From: Szabonella alba
GTDB taxonomy: Bacteria > Pseudomonadota > Alphaproteobacteria > Rhodobacterales > Rhodobacteraceae
Assembly: GCF_016765775.1 (NCBI RefSeq)
Contig: NZ_JAESVN010000006.1
Span: 124,001-188,000, forward strand
DNA length: 64,000 bases
Direction of reading: 5' to 3'
Of this stretch, positions 54,454-62,809 are shown in pieces. Numbering within the stretch: the stretch's first letter is position 1; each line of letters begins with the position of its first letter. Under the pieces are notes generated by a model. It did not search any database. It saw only the letters and a list, made by a program, of their open reading frames with translations, and was not told where the DNA came from. Position numbers and translations under genes: made by a program.

Positions 54454-54536
54454 CTAGGATTCACCTGATCGAACTGTCACTTGTCACTCTCGTCCTGGTC
54501 CGGTCCGGTGTAAACCAGTTCAATCGACGGATCCAT
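54454..54536. promoter_or_regulatory. Divergent promoter gap with tandem repeat
   Basis: An 83-base gap between the HMG-CoA reductase and sulfotransferase genes. TGTCACT is repeated directly (54475-54481, 54482-54488). The short shared gap implies joint control of the two arms of the cluster. No promoter boxes are convincing. Confidence 0.45.
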
Positions 54537-55655
54537 ATGGCCTCTCCCCTCAAACACCGCTGGAGCATCGGACACAACTACCTGACCGGAATCACTTTCG
54601 GCGCATGGTGCCGCCTGTTGTGGCAGAACGGCTTTGCGATTTCCCCTGTCTATCTGCATCGCGCGGCGGCGATCACGCTGGCCAGCCTGTCGAATTCCGT
54701 TCTTGCGGGGGTCGAGCATCTGCGCTTTGCCCGCCGCATCGACGCGGTCGAAATCACCCGGCCGCCGCTGTTCATCCTTGGCCATTGGCGCAGCGGCACG
54801 ACGCTGCTGCATGAATTGCTGGCGCAGGACGATGTGCAGTTCCAGACGCCGAACACCTATCAGGTGGTGAACCCCCATACATTCCTGACGACCGAGAATT
54901 TCACGACGCGGATGTTTCCGTGGCTGGTGCCGCCGCGCCGCCCGATGGACAATATGGCGCTGTCCTTCACCTCACCGCAGGAGGATGAATTCGCGCCGCT
55001 TCTGATGACGCTGACCTCGCTTTATCTGGGTATGAGCTTTCCACGCCGCGCCGCGCATTATGAACGCTACCTGACCTTCCAGGACGTTGACCGGGCCGAG
55101 GTGGAGGCGTGGAAGGCCGCCTTTCTGCGGTTCTGCCGGAAGATCACCCTGCACAGCCCGCGCGCAGTGCTGCTGAAATCACCGCCCCATACAGCGCGGA
55201 TCCGCACGATCCTTGAGATGTTTCCCGATGCGCGCTTTGTCCATATCCACCGCAACCCCTATGACGTGTTTCAGTCGCAGCGGCATTTCTTCGATACGGC
55301 GGGCTGGTATACCTATCTGCAACGCCCCGACCTTGCCGCGCTGGATGAGGCGATCCTGACCCGGCACGAGGCGATGTATGACGCCTATTATGCGGATCTG
55401 CCCCTGATCCCGCCGGGGCACCTGCATGAGATCCGCTTTGACCAGCTAGAGGCGGATCCGGTGGCCGGGATTGCCGGAGTCTATCAGGCGCTCTCGCTGC
55501 CCGGATTCGCTGGGTTCGAACCCCGGTTGCGCGCCTATGTCGCCACGCTGAAGGGCTATCGCAAGAACAGCTTTGCCCCGCTGGACGCGACCACGCGCGC
55601 ACGGGTGGCCGAACGCTGGGCGCGCAGTTTTTCCAAGGGGAATTACCCGACATGA
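54537..55655 (+). CDS. Sulfotransferase-family protein
   Basis: A 372-residue PAPS-dependent sulfotransferase-like protein. The 5'-phosphosulfate loop is ILGHWRSGTTLLHELLAQ (79-96); the 3'-phosphate region is FVHIHRNPYDVFQSQRHFF (about 235-253); LLKSPPHTARI lies before it. It probably sulfates a hydroxyl of a lipid, as in sulfolipid biosynthesis. The gene overlaps the P450 gene by four bases (ATGA) and diverges from the isoprenoid operon, so the two enzymes likely act on the same product. Confidence 0.83.
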   Translation: MASPLKHRWSIGHNYLTGITFGAWCRLLWQNGFAISPVYLHRAAAITLASLSNSVLAGVEHLRFARRIDAVEITRPPLFILGHWRSGTTLLHELLAQDDVQFQTPNTYQVVNPHTFLTTENFTTRMFPWLVPPRRPMDNMALSFTSPQEDEFAPLLMTLTSLYLGMSFPRRAAHYERYLTFQDVDRAEVEAWKAAFLRFCRKITLHSPRAVLLKSPPHTARIRTILEMFPDARFVHIHRNPYDVFQSQRHFFDTAGWYTYLQRPDLAALDEAILTRHEAMYDAYYADLPLIPPGHLHEIRFDQLEADPVAGIAGVYQALSLPGFAGFEPRLRAYVATLKGYRKNSFAPLDATTRARVAERWARSFSKGNYPT

Positions 55656-56902
55656 CCCGCGCGCCGGGGCCGAAGGGCGGGCTGATCCTGGGATCGCTGC
55701 CCGCCTTCAAGGCCGATCCTTTGGCGTTTCTGGCGCAGGGTCTGCGCGATCATGGCCCGGTCTTCCGTTTTCGCATGGGGCCATTCACCGCCCATCTGGT
55801 CAATGCGCCGGACCATATCGACCATGTCCTGTCACGCAATGCGCGCGGCTATGACAAGGCGACGCGCAGTGCGGACCGTATTGCCGCCACCACGGGGAAC
55901 AGCCTGCTGTCGCCCGATCCGGAGCACTGGACGCGGCATCGGCAGGTTATCCAGCCCGCCTTTCAGCCGCGCCGTTTCGACGGGACCATAGCCCCGGCCA
56001 TCGACGCGCTGCTGCTGCCGGCAATGCAGGACTGGCTGCGGTCGGGCAGGGTCGATATCGTCGCGGAAATGATGCGCATCGTCATCGGCGCGGCCATCCG
56101 TATCCTGTTCTCGGCAGAGATCGAGGCCCGCAGGATCAGTGATCCGCTGGAGGTTCTGCTGGCCGATACCTGGCGTCGGATCGAAGCCCCCTTTGACCTG
56201 TCGCAACTGTCGCGCCATCTGCACCGGCGGACCTTCAGGCGCGCAGTCGGCCAGATCGACGCGATCGTACTCGGCCTGATCGCTGCGCGTCGCGCCATGG
56301 CGGCGCCGCCCGATGATGTGTTGACGCGCCTTGTCGCGGCCCGGAGCGCGGAGACCGGGGCGGGGCTGACGGATCGCGAATTGCGCGATGCCACCGTGAC
56401 GCTGCTGCTGGCCGGGCACGAAACGACCGCGAATGCGCTGGCCCGCGCCTTCATCCATGCGGCGGGCGGGCATGAAACCGCACCCCCCGCGCAGATCTTT
56501 GCCGAGGCGATGCGGCTTTACCCCTCGATCTGGGTGATTGAGCGGCGCGCCCGCGTGGCAGACCGGATCGGCGACTTCGACATTCCGGCAGGCAGTTCGG
56601 TGCTGATCTCGCCATGGCTGCTGCATCGCGACCCCCGGCTCTGGCCTGATCCGGAACGGTTCGACCCCTCACGGTTTTCCGCCGATACGCCCCCGCCGCG
56701 CCGCGCCTACATGCCCTTCGGCCTGGGGCAGCATCGCTGCGTGGGCCTGCATCTGGCGCAGGGCATCGCCGAACATATCCTTGCGACCGTGTTCGACCGG
56801 CTTCGCCTGCGCCTGCTGCCGGGGCAGGATCTGCGCCCCCGGCCCGGCATCACCCTGCGTCATGCCGTCCCTGTCATGATGGAGGTGACGCGCCGGGGCT
56901 GA
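55652..56902 (+). CDS. Cytochrome P450 with shortened I-to-K helix region
   Basis: A 416-residue P450. Recognised elements are the I-helix LLLAGHETTANAL (251-263), the ExxR pair in EAMRLYP (Glu285, Arg288), the ERR segment (297-299) and the heme loop FGLGQHRCVG with Cys363. Only 27 residues separate the I-helix threonine from ExxR, against about 50 in related enzymes, so the J/J' helices are deleted or very short; the frame is continuous. It is otherwise of normal layout and would oxidise a hydrophobic substrate. It is likely co-transcribed with the sulfotransferase gene. Confidence 0.82.
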   Translation: MTRAPGPKGGLILGSLPAFKADPLAFLAQGLRDHGPVFRFRMGPFTAHLVNAPDHIDHVLSRNARGYDKATRSADRIAATTGNSLLSPDPEHWTRHRQVIQPAFQPRRFDGTIAPAIDALLLPAMQDWLRSGRVDIVAEMMRIVIGAAIRILFSAEIEARRISDPLEVLLADTWRRIEAPFDLSQLSRHLHRRTFRRAVGQIDAIVLGLIAARRAMAAPPDDVLTRLVAARSAETGAGLTDRELRDATVTLLLAGHETTANALARAFIHAAGGHETAPPAQIFAEAMRLYPSIWVIERRARVADRIGDFDIPAGSSVLISPWLLHRDPRLWPDPERFDPSRFSADTPPPRRAYMPFGLGQHRCVGLHLAQGIAEHILATVFDRLRLRLLPGQDLRPRPGITLRHAVPVMMEVTRRG

Positions 56903-56964
56903 GCCGGGCCGGACACGCCCGGCAGTTGAGGCTTGCGCCACTGCCGGGATGCCCCAATGCCTGA

Positions 56965-57133
56965 TCCGTCGGTTTCCGCAAGGAATCAAAAGGGAATCCA
57001 GCGCATCCCCGGATGCGAAACGGAACTGCTCCCGCAACTGTAAGCGGCGAGCGCGATCCAAAAGTCCACTGGGCAGCATGCCCGGGAAGGCCGGACCCGC
57101 GTGATGACCCGCCAGTCAGGAGACCTGCCGACG
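56965..57133 (+). ncRNA. Cobalamin riboswitch
   Basis: Adenosylcobalamin-type riboswitch. It contains the conserved core AAAAGGGAATCC (about 56988-56999), GCTCCCGCAACTGTAAGCGG (57028-57047), the CACTGGG segment (about 57067-57073), GGGAAGGC (about 57084-57091) and the B12 box GCCAGTCAGGAGACCTGCC (57111-57129). It precedes the ABC importer remnants by 147 bases and would switch them off when cobalamin is abundant. The gap after the P450 gene shows no gene. Confidence 0.9.
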
Positions 57134-57279
57134 TTGTTCCACCAGACCGGGCGGGGTGTCCGGGGAAGGACGCGGCATGACCTCTGCAAGGCCCGACAGC
57201 CGGCAACCGGACCCATTTCATCCTTTCCAACGGGCCTTTCCGTCCGGTGAGCAATCTTGACTCATCGGAGAGCACAATC

Positions 57280-58197
57280 ATGACGACCAGACTGATCCTC
57301 GCGGCTGCCGCCTTGCTGGCGGCCCCCGCCCATGCCACGGATTACCCCCTGACCATCGAGAATTGCGACCAGTCGCTGGTCTTTGACGCAGCGCCCGCGC
57401 GCGTTGTCACCATCGGCCAGTCGACCACCGAAATGCTCTGTGCGCGCAGGCTGGCGGACCGGATGCAGGGCACCTCGGTCTGGTTCAATGAGATCCTGCC
57501 CGAATTTGCCGAAACCAATGCCGGTATCGAACGGCTGGCCGACAACCATCCGGGGTTTGAGGCCGTGATGGGCAAGCAGCCGGAACTGGTCACGACACAG
57601 TTCGAATTCCACCTCGGCGCAAAGGGCGTTGTCGGCACCCGCGAACAGTTCAATGAAATCGGAACGCAGGTCTATGCGATGCCCGCCGATTGCGTGGACA
57701 AGGACAATATGGTGGGCGGCGATGGCGAGCGCATGCAGGAATTCTCGATCACGCTGATGTATCAGGCCCTGCGGGAACTGGCGCAGATCTTCGATGTCGA
57801 GGAGCGCAGCAACGCCCTTGAGGCCGAAATGCGCGACCGGGTCGACACGGCGGCAAACCTCGCCCGCGACCTTGGCGCCGAGGGCAAGACGGCGGTCGTC
57901 TGGTTTTCCAGCCCCGATATCGCACTGGACCCCTTCGTGGCCGGGCAGAACGGCATCGCGGGTTTCGTGCTGAAAACGCTCGGGCTGCACAATGTCATCG
58001 ACTCGGCCGAAGAATGGCCCTCGATCGGCTGGGAAACCATCGCCAGCGCCGATCCCGATTACATCATCATCGCCCGCATGGACCGTCGCCGCTTTGCCGC
58101 CGATGACCACGAGGTGAAGCTGGACTATCTGCAAACCGATCCGGTCACCCGTCACATGTCGGCGGTCAGGGACGGGCGCAGCGGAGCCTGTCCCGGA
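57280..58197 (+). pseudogene. Periplasmic metal-chelate/B12 binding protein, 3' end lost and fused to permease
   Basis: The ORF begins at ATG 57280 after GGAGAG and encodes a signal peptide (MTTRLILAAAALLAAPAHA) and a TroA/BtuF-type fold (ARVVTIGQSTTEMLCARRLADR...; PDYIIIARMD). At about residue 303 it stops resembling the family (DGRSGACPG) and reads straight into a permease start at 58198, so roughly the last 30-60 residues are missing and there is no stop codon. The substrate is a cobalamin-like or iron-chelate ligand, suggested by the upstream riboswitch. Confidence 0.7.
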
Positions 58198-59257
58198 ATG
58201 ACCGACCTTGCGGCAGGCCCGGCGCAACGTCGCAGTCTGGGCCTGCCGTGGCTTGGGGCGGGGCTGGCAGCCCTGCGGCCGGCGCTGGCCCTTGGCATTT
58301 CCATCGGCGAAACCTTCATCCCGCCGCAGGTGATCTGGCGCACGCTGGCCAACCGGCTGGCCGAGGCGGGCCATGATCTGCATCCGATTCAAGACGGGAT
58401 CATCTGGAACTACCGCCTGACGCGGGCACTGGTGGCCGCGGCCTGCGGGGCGGGGCTGGCGGTATCGGGCGTCGTGCTGCAGGCGCTGCTGCGCAATGCG
58501 CTGGCCGATCCCTATATCCTCGGCATTTCGGCGGGGGCCTCGACAGGGGCGGTTCTGGTCATGGTCCTGGGCATCGGCGCAGGTGCGGTGTCGCTGTCGG
58601 TCGGGGCCTTTGCCGGGGGGTGCTGGCCTTTTCGCTGGTCGTGGCACTGGCCCGCGCGGCGGGCAGCGGCACCGGATTGCCACAAACGGGGTTGATCCTG
58701 CTGGCGGGGATCGCAGGCACGCAACTGTTCAATGCGCTGACCTCCTTCATCATTGCGCAATCGGCCAGCGCCGAACAGGTGCGCGGCATCGTCTTCTGGA
58801 TGATGGGGAACCTGAGAGCGTGCGCTGGACCGATGTCGCCCTTGCAGTGACGGTCGCCACAATCGGGGTTCTGGCCTGCCGTGCGCAGGTCCGGGCGCTG
58901 GACGCTTTCACCTTCGGGGCGGTATTGGCGGTGACGATGGGCATTCCGGTACGCCGCACGCAGGCGCTGCTGATCGCCCTTGTGACCATGATGACCGCCA
59001 CCATGGTCAGCATCGTCGGCGCCATCGGCTTTGTCGGGCTGGTCATCCCCCATGCTGCGCGCTTTCTGGTCGGTGTGCGCCATGCGCGGCTGGTCCCGGC
59101 CTCGGCGCTGATCGGGGCGGTGTTTCTGGTGCTGGCCGATGTGGTGTCCCGGGTGATCGTGCCCAATCAGGTGCTGCCCATCGGGGTCATCACAGCACTG
59201 GTGGGCGCCCCGGGTTTCGCGCTGATCCTGATCCGCAACCGGAGGATCAGCCGGTGA
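58198..59257 (+). pseudogene. FecCD/BtuC-type permease with two frameshifts
   Basis: The permease sequence starts with MTDLAAGPAQRR at 58198 and shows RALVAAACGAGLAVSGVVLQALLRNALADPYILG, all FecCD-like. Near 58610-58620 a G-run of six must gain one base to continue as VLAFSLVVAL; near 58810 (AACCTGAGAGC) a second missing base is needed to continue as SVRWTDVALAV. The remainder runs to a stop at 59257 overlapping the ATPase start. Two minus-one shifts plus the upstream fusion point to a decayed gene, or less likely to clustered sequencing errors. Confidence 0.75.
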
Positions 59258-60018
59258 TCCGCATGGAGGGGGTGGCATGGCGCGCAGGCGGCTGGCCGGT
59301 GGTCGAGGATATCGCCCTGCATATCCGCGAGGGGGAAACCTTCGGCCTGATCGGGCCGAACGGGTCAGGCAAATCCACCCTGCTGCGGCTGATCGCCGGG
59401 GTTCTGACCCCGGCGGCGGGGATGATCCGGCTGGATGGTCAGGCGCAGGCGCGGCTGTCGCGGCGCTGTGCGGCCCGGATGGTGGCCTTTGTTGCCCAGC
59501 AGGCCGAAACATCGGAACGGGTCACGGTGCGCGATGCGGTCGAATTGGGGCGTACGCCCTGGATCTCGATGCTGGCGCCCTTTGGCGGGCGGGATGACCG
59601 GGTCGTGACGCGCGCGCTGCAACAGGTCGGCACGGCCGCGCTGGCCGACCGCTATTGGCACGGTCTTTCGGGGGGGGAACGTCAGCGGGTGCATCTGGCC
59701 CGGGCCTTGGCGCAGGAGCCGCGCATCCTGCTGCTGGATGAGCCGACAAACCATCTGGATTTCATTCAGCAATTGTCGATCCTGCGTCTGGTGCGCTCTC
59801 TGGGTGTCACCGCAATGGTGGCGCTGCATGACCTTAATCAGGCGCTGAAATGCGACCGTATCGGCGTCATGCAGCGTGGCAGGCTGGTGGCCTGCGGGCC
59901 GCCGCGCGACATCCTGACCCCCGATCTGATGGCCCGCGTCTTTGATGTGCGCGGCCATTTCGTTACCGATCCCACCGACGGGCATCGGTTCATCCGTTTC
60001 ACCCTGCCCGAGGTCTGA
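59254..60018 (+). CDS. ABC transporter ATP-binding protein (FepC/BtuD-like)
   Basis: A 254-residue ATPase of the iron-chelate/cobalamin class. Walker A GPNGSGKST at about 34-42, signature LSGGERQRVHLARALAQ, Walker B ILLLDEPTNHLD and the H-switch ALHDLNQAL. The start is the GTG at 59254 overlapping the permease stop; ATG 59263 is an alternative. It is intact, unlike the permease and binding-protein genes before it. Confidence 0.88.
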   Translation: MIRMEGVAWRAGGWPVVEDIALHIREGETFGLIGPNGSGKSTLLRLIAGVLTPAAGMIRLDGQAQARLSRRCAARMVAFVAQQAETSERVTVRDAVELGRTPWISMLAPFGGRDDRVVTRALQQVGTAALADRYWHGLSGGERQRVHLARALAQEPRILLLDEPTNHLDFIQQLSILRLVRSLGVTAMVALHDLNQALKCDRIGVMQRGRLVACGPPRDILTPDLMARVFDVRGHFVTDPTDGHRFIRFTLPEV

Positions 60019-60035
60019 ATGCGCCTGTCCGCCCA

Positions 60036-60482
60036 ATGCTGCCCATCCTTTTGCTGTCCGTTCTGACATTTGCCGCCACGCCGGTCATGACCGAAACCCA
60101 TATCGTGAAGATGCTGAACGGAAACCATCTTGGCGGCATGGTCTATAAACCCGAATTCCTGACCATCGCCCCGGGTGATACCGTGCGGTTCGAGGCCACG
60201 CAGCGCGGCCATAACGCCGCCAGCATCGACGGCTTCATGCCCGAAGGGGCCACCCCCTTTCTGGGCAGCATCAATGAAGAGATCGAGATCACCCTGACGA
60301 CAGGCGGATTCTACGGCATCAAATGTTCCCCGCATTACGAGATGGGCATGGTCATGCTGATCCGCGTCGGCGAGGCGGGGCTGGACAAGGCCGAACTGCC
60401 CGCTGACATGCCCCCCGACGTGGAGCAGCGCTTTGCCGCGATCCTTGAACGCGCCGGAGAAGCCGCCGGGGAAGCGGAATGA
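60036..60482 (+). CDS. Pseudoazurin (blue copper protein)
   Basis: A 148-residue periplasmic cupredoxin: signal peptide MLPILLLSVLTFAATPVMT, then a beta-barrel with copper ligands His59 (RGHNAAS), Cys97, His100 and Met105 (GIKCSPHYEMGM). Pseudoazurins shuttle electrons to nitrite or nitrous-oxide reductase or a peroxidase in related denitrifiers; no such partner is in the window. It sits between the cobalamin-regulated ATPase and a methyltransferase gene, overlapping the latter by four bases, so it may be under the same riboswitch. Confidence 0.9.
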   Translation: MLPILLLSVLTFAATPVMTETHIVKMLNGNHLGGMVYKPEFLTIAPGDTVRFEATQRGHNAASIDGFMPEGATPFLGSINEEIEITLTTGGFYGIKCSPHYEMGMVMLIRVGEAGLDKAELPADMPPDVEQRFAAILERAGEAAGEAE

Positions 60483-61150
60483 GCGTCGCAGCGAAGACCG
60501 CCGCAGATATGGCCGCGCATTGGGACGGGCGGGCGCATCTGTTCGAGGCGGCCGCGTCGCATCACCGCCATCGCGCCGACTGGCGGCAGGTGCTGGCCGC
60601 CGCAACCGGCCTCGGCCCGCTGGACGTGGTCGATCTGGGCTGCGGCACGGGGGCCTGTGCGATCCTGCTGGCCGGGCTGGGCCACCGGGTGACGGGCATC
60701 GACGGATCGGCGGCCATGCTGGCCGAGGCGCGGCGAGCCGCCGCGCGTGACGGGCTGCAGATCGATTTCCGCCACAGCGACATGGATCGCTGCGCCCTGC
60801 CCGATGCCTGCACCGATCTTGTCAGCCTGCGCAATGTGCTGTGGACGCTGGCGCACCCTGCCGCGGCGCTGCAACTGGCCTTGCGACTGCTGCGCCCCGG
60901 CGGGCGGGTGCTGCTGTCGGACGGGCTCTGGCGCCGGTCGCCGGATGCAAGGCTGGGCGCGCTTGGCCCGCATCTACCCCATGCCTGCGGCGTGACGCGG
61001 GCCGAGGCCCGGCGCTGGCTGGCAGAGGCCGGTTTCGGGGATGTGGCCGAGTGGCAGAACCGCTTTGCCGAACATCCCTATGACGGGATGTATGACGAAC
61101 CCGCCACGCCGATTGCGTTCTTTGTGCTGACGGCAAGGGTCGGGGCCTGA
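60479..61150 (+). CDS. Class I SAM-dependent methyltransferase
   Basis: A 223-residue methyltransferase with motif I VVDLGCGTGACA (about 50-61), post I TGIDGSAAMLAEAR, motif II region SDMDRCALPDACTDLVSLRNVLWTL and LLRPGGRVLLSDG. The substrate is unknown. It overlaps pseudoazurin (ATGA) and is the last gene of the putative cobalamin-riboswitch operon; a methyltransferase here recalls those linked to metal- or cobalamin-scavenging, but this is inference. Confidence 0.85.
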   Translation: MSVAAKTAADMAAHWDGRAHLFEAAASHHRHRADWRQVLAAATGLGPLDVVDLGCGTGACAILLAGLGHRVTGIDGSAAMLAEARRAAARDGLQIDFRHSDMDRCALPDACTDLVSLRNVLWTLAHPAAALQLALRLLRPGGRVLLSDGLWRRSPDARLGALGPHLPHACGVTRAEARRWLAEAGFGDVAEWQNRFAEHPYDGMYDEPATPIAFFVLTARVGA

Positions 61151-61183
61151 ACCCCGGCCCCTGCCACCACCGCGCGCCCATGG

Positions 61184-62632
61184 TCAGCCGATCCAGCCGG
61201 TCATCTGGGCAAAGATCAGAAAACCCGATGCAATCGCGACCCAGATGCCGAACAGCGGCAGGAAGAACCGCACCCAGCGATCCCAACCCACCCCGGCCAG
61301 CGCCAGCGTCGCCATGAAATAGCCCGAGGTCGGATACAGGATATTCGACAGCCCGTCGCCCAGTTGATAGGCCAGAACCGCGTTCTGCCGGGTGACCCCG
61401 ATCAGGTCGGACAAGGGCGCCATGATCGGCATCGTCACCAGCGCTTGACCGCTGCCCGAGGGCACGACGAAGTTGAAGCCAAGCTGCGCCGCGAACATGC
61501 CCAGCGCCGAAAAGGTTGCGGGCAGGCCGCCGACCAGATTGCCTAGGCCATGGACCAGCGTATCCATCACCTGCCCCTGTTCCAGCATGATCGCCACCGC
61601 CCGGGCCAGCCCGACGATGATCGCGCCGACCAGAACATCCTGAAAGCCCTTGTTGAAGGCCGCGCAGATCCGCCCTGTGTTCAGACCGGCAATCAGGCCG
61701 ACACTGATGCCCATGACGACGAACAGCCCCGCCATCTCGGTCATGAACCAACCGCGCGTCAGCACGCCCCAGACCATCACCGCGAAAAAGCCCGCCGTGG
61801 CGAACCCGGCCCAGACCTGCCGTTGCGTGAAACGCAGGGCGGCGCTGTCGAGATCATGGACAAAGGCGCGGCGTTTTTCCTGTTCGACCGGGTCATCGGC
61901 CATCAGGCTGAGCGCGGGATTGGCCCGAACCCGCAGCGCATAGCGCATCAGATAGGCCGTACCCGCCCCCAGCAGGCAGACCAGCAGCAGCGCCCGCAAC
62001 CCGAAACCGGAATAAAGCGGCAGTTCCGCAATGGTCTGGCCCAGCCCGGTATTGATCGGGTTCAGCACCCCGGCGGTGAATCCCGCCGTCGTGGCCAGCA
62101 GCGCCGTGGCGACGGCGGTGATGGAATCGAAGCGCAGCGCGATCATTAAGGGCAGGATCACCGGAACATAGACCAGCGCCAGTTCCTGCGTGCCGATCAG
62201 CGTGGCAATCACCGCGAAAGTGACCATCAGAACCGGGATCATCAGAACGCTGCGCCCGGCAAAACGCCGCGTCAGCTTGTCCACCGCGACGTCGATGATG
62301 CCGGTATGCCGGATCACCATGAACATGCCCCCGATGATGAGGGTGAAGAACACGACCTGCGCCGCCCCCATCAACCCCAGCGGCACGGCCATCATGAACT
62401 GCTCCAGCCCGACGGGGCTGGCCTCGACATAGCGGAAGGTCGCGGCATCGACCGCCACGCGCCCGTTGGGCAGGGTGATCCGGTCATATAGCCCCGCCGG
62501 AACGATATGGGTCAGCAATGCTGCAATCGCGGTGAACACGAACAGGATCACATAGATATGCGGCATGCGGGACCGGGGCGCGGTCTCGTCTGTCTCGGGA
62601 TCGGGCGCAGGCTCGGTGATGGTGTCGGACAT
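61184..62632 (-). CDS. YfcC-family (DcuC/AbgT-type) transporter
   Basis: A 482-residue ion-transporter-superfamily protein with about 12 hydrophobic segments. Family stretches are LIIGGMFMVIRHTGIIDVAVDKLT, LNPINTGLGQTIAELPLYSG and FVVPSGSGQALVTMPIMAPLSDLIGV. Related proteins transport dicarboxylates or amino acids; the substrate is unknown. The start is the ATG at 62630-62632 after GGGAG; an upstream in-frame ATG at 62692 is less likely. It diverges from a GntR regulator gene. Confidence 0.87.
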   Translation of the reverse strand: MSDTITEPAPDPETDETAPRSRMPHIYVILFVFTAIAALLTHIVPAGLYDRITLPNGRVAVDAATFRYVEASPVGLEQFMMAVPLGLMGAAQVVFFTLIIGGMFMVIRHTGIIDVAVDKLTRRFAGRSVLMIPVLMVTFAVIATLIGTQELALVYVPVILPLMIALRFDSITAVATALLATTAGFTAGVLNPINTGLGQTIAELPLYSGFGLRALLLVCLLGAGTAYLMRYALRVRANPALSLMADDPVEQEKRRAFVHDLDSAALRFTQRQVWAGFATAGFFAVMVWGVLTRGWFMTEMAGLFVVMGISVGLIAGLNTGRICAAFNKGFQDVLVGAIIVGLARAVAIMLEQGQVMDTLVHGLGNLVGGLPATFSALGMFAAQLGFNFVVPSGSGQALVTMPIMAPLSDLIGVTRQNAVLAYQLGDGLSNILYPTSGYFMATLALAGVGWDRWVRFFLPLFGIWVAIASGFLIFAQMTGWIG

Positions 62633-62695
62633 GTCGGTCTCCCTGATTTCGGGCCGGGGTTCCGGCCAGGCGAAGTGCCCTTTTGTGGGCATCTT

Positions 62696-62754
62696 TTGTA
62701 TTATCTCTTGTAAAATGTTACCTGACAGATCAAACTGTCACCACCTGTAAAATC
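62696..62754. promoter_or_regulatory. Divergent regulatory region with direct and inverted repeats
   Basis: In the gap between the YfcC-type and GntR genes: a perfect inverted repeat TGACAG-6-CTGTCA (62723-62740), and three similar boxes TTGTATTATC (62696-62705), TTGTAAAATG (62708-62717) and CTGTAAAATC (62745-62754). The AT-rich setting fits an operator region for the adjacent GntR protein. Confidence 0.5.
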
Positions 62755-62809
62755 AGGAAAGACCCTTAGGGGTTTTTTGATAATCACACGCGGCCTTGGG
62801 CAAGACATC

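Noticed and set aside
58610-58620. Programmed frameshifting or phase variation at the G6 run of the permease
   Set aside because: A second independent frameshift and the upstream gene fusion make decay a simpler explanation than a regulated shift.
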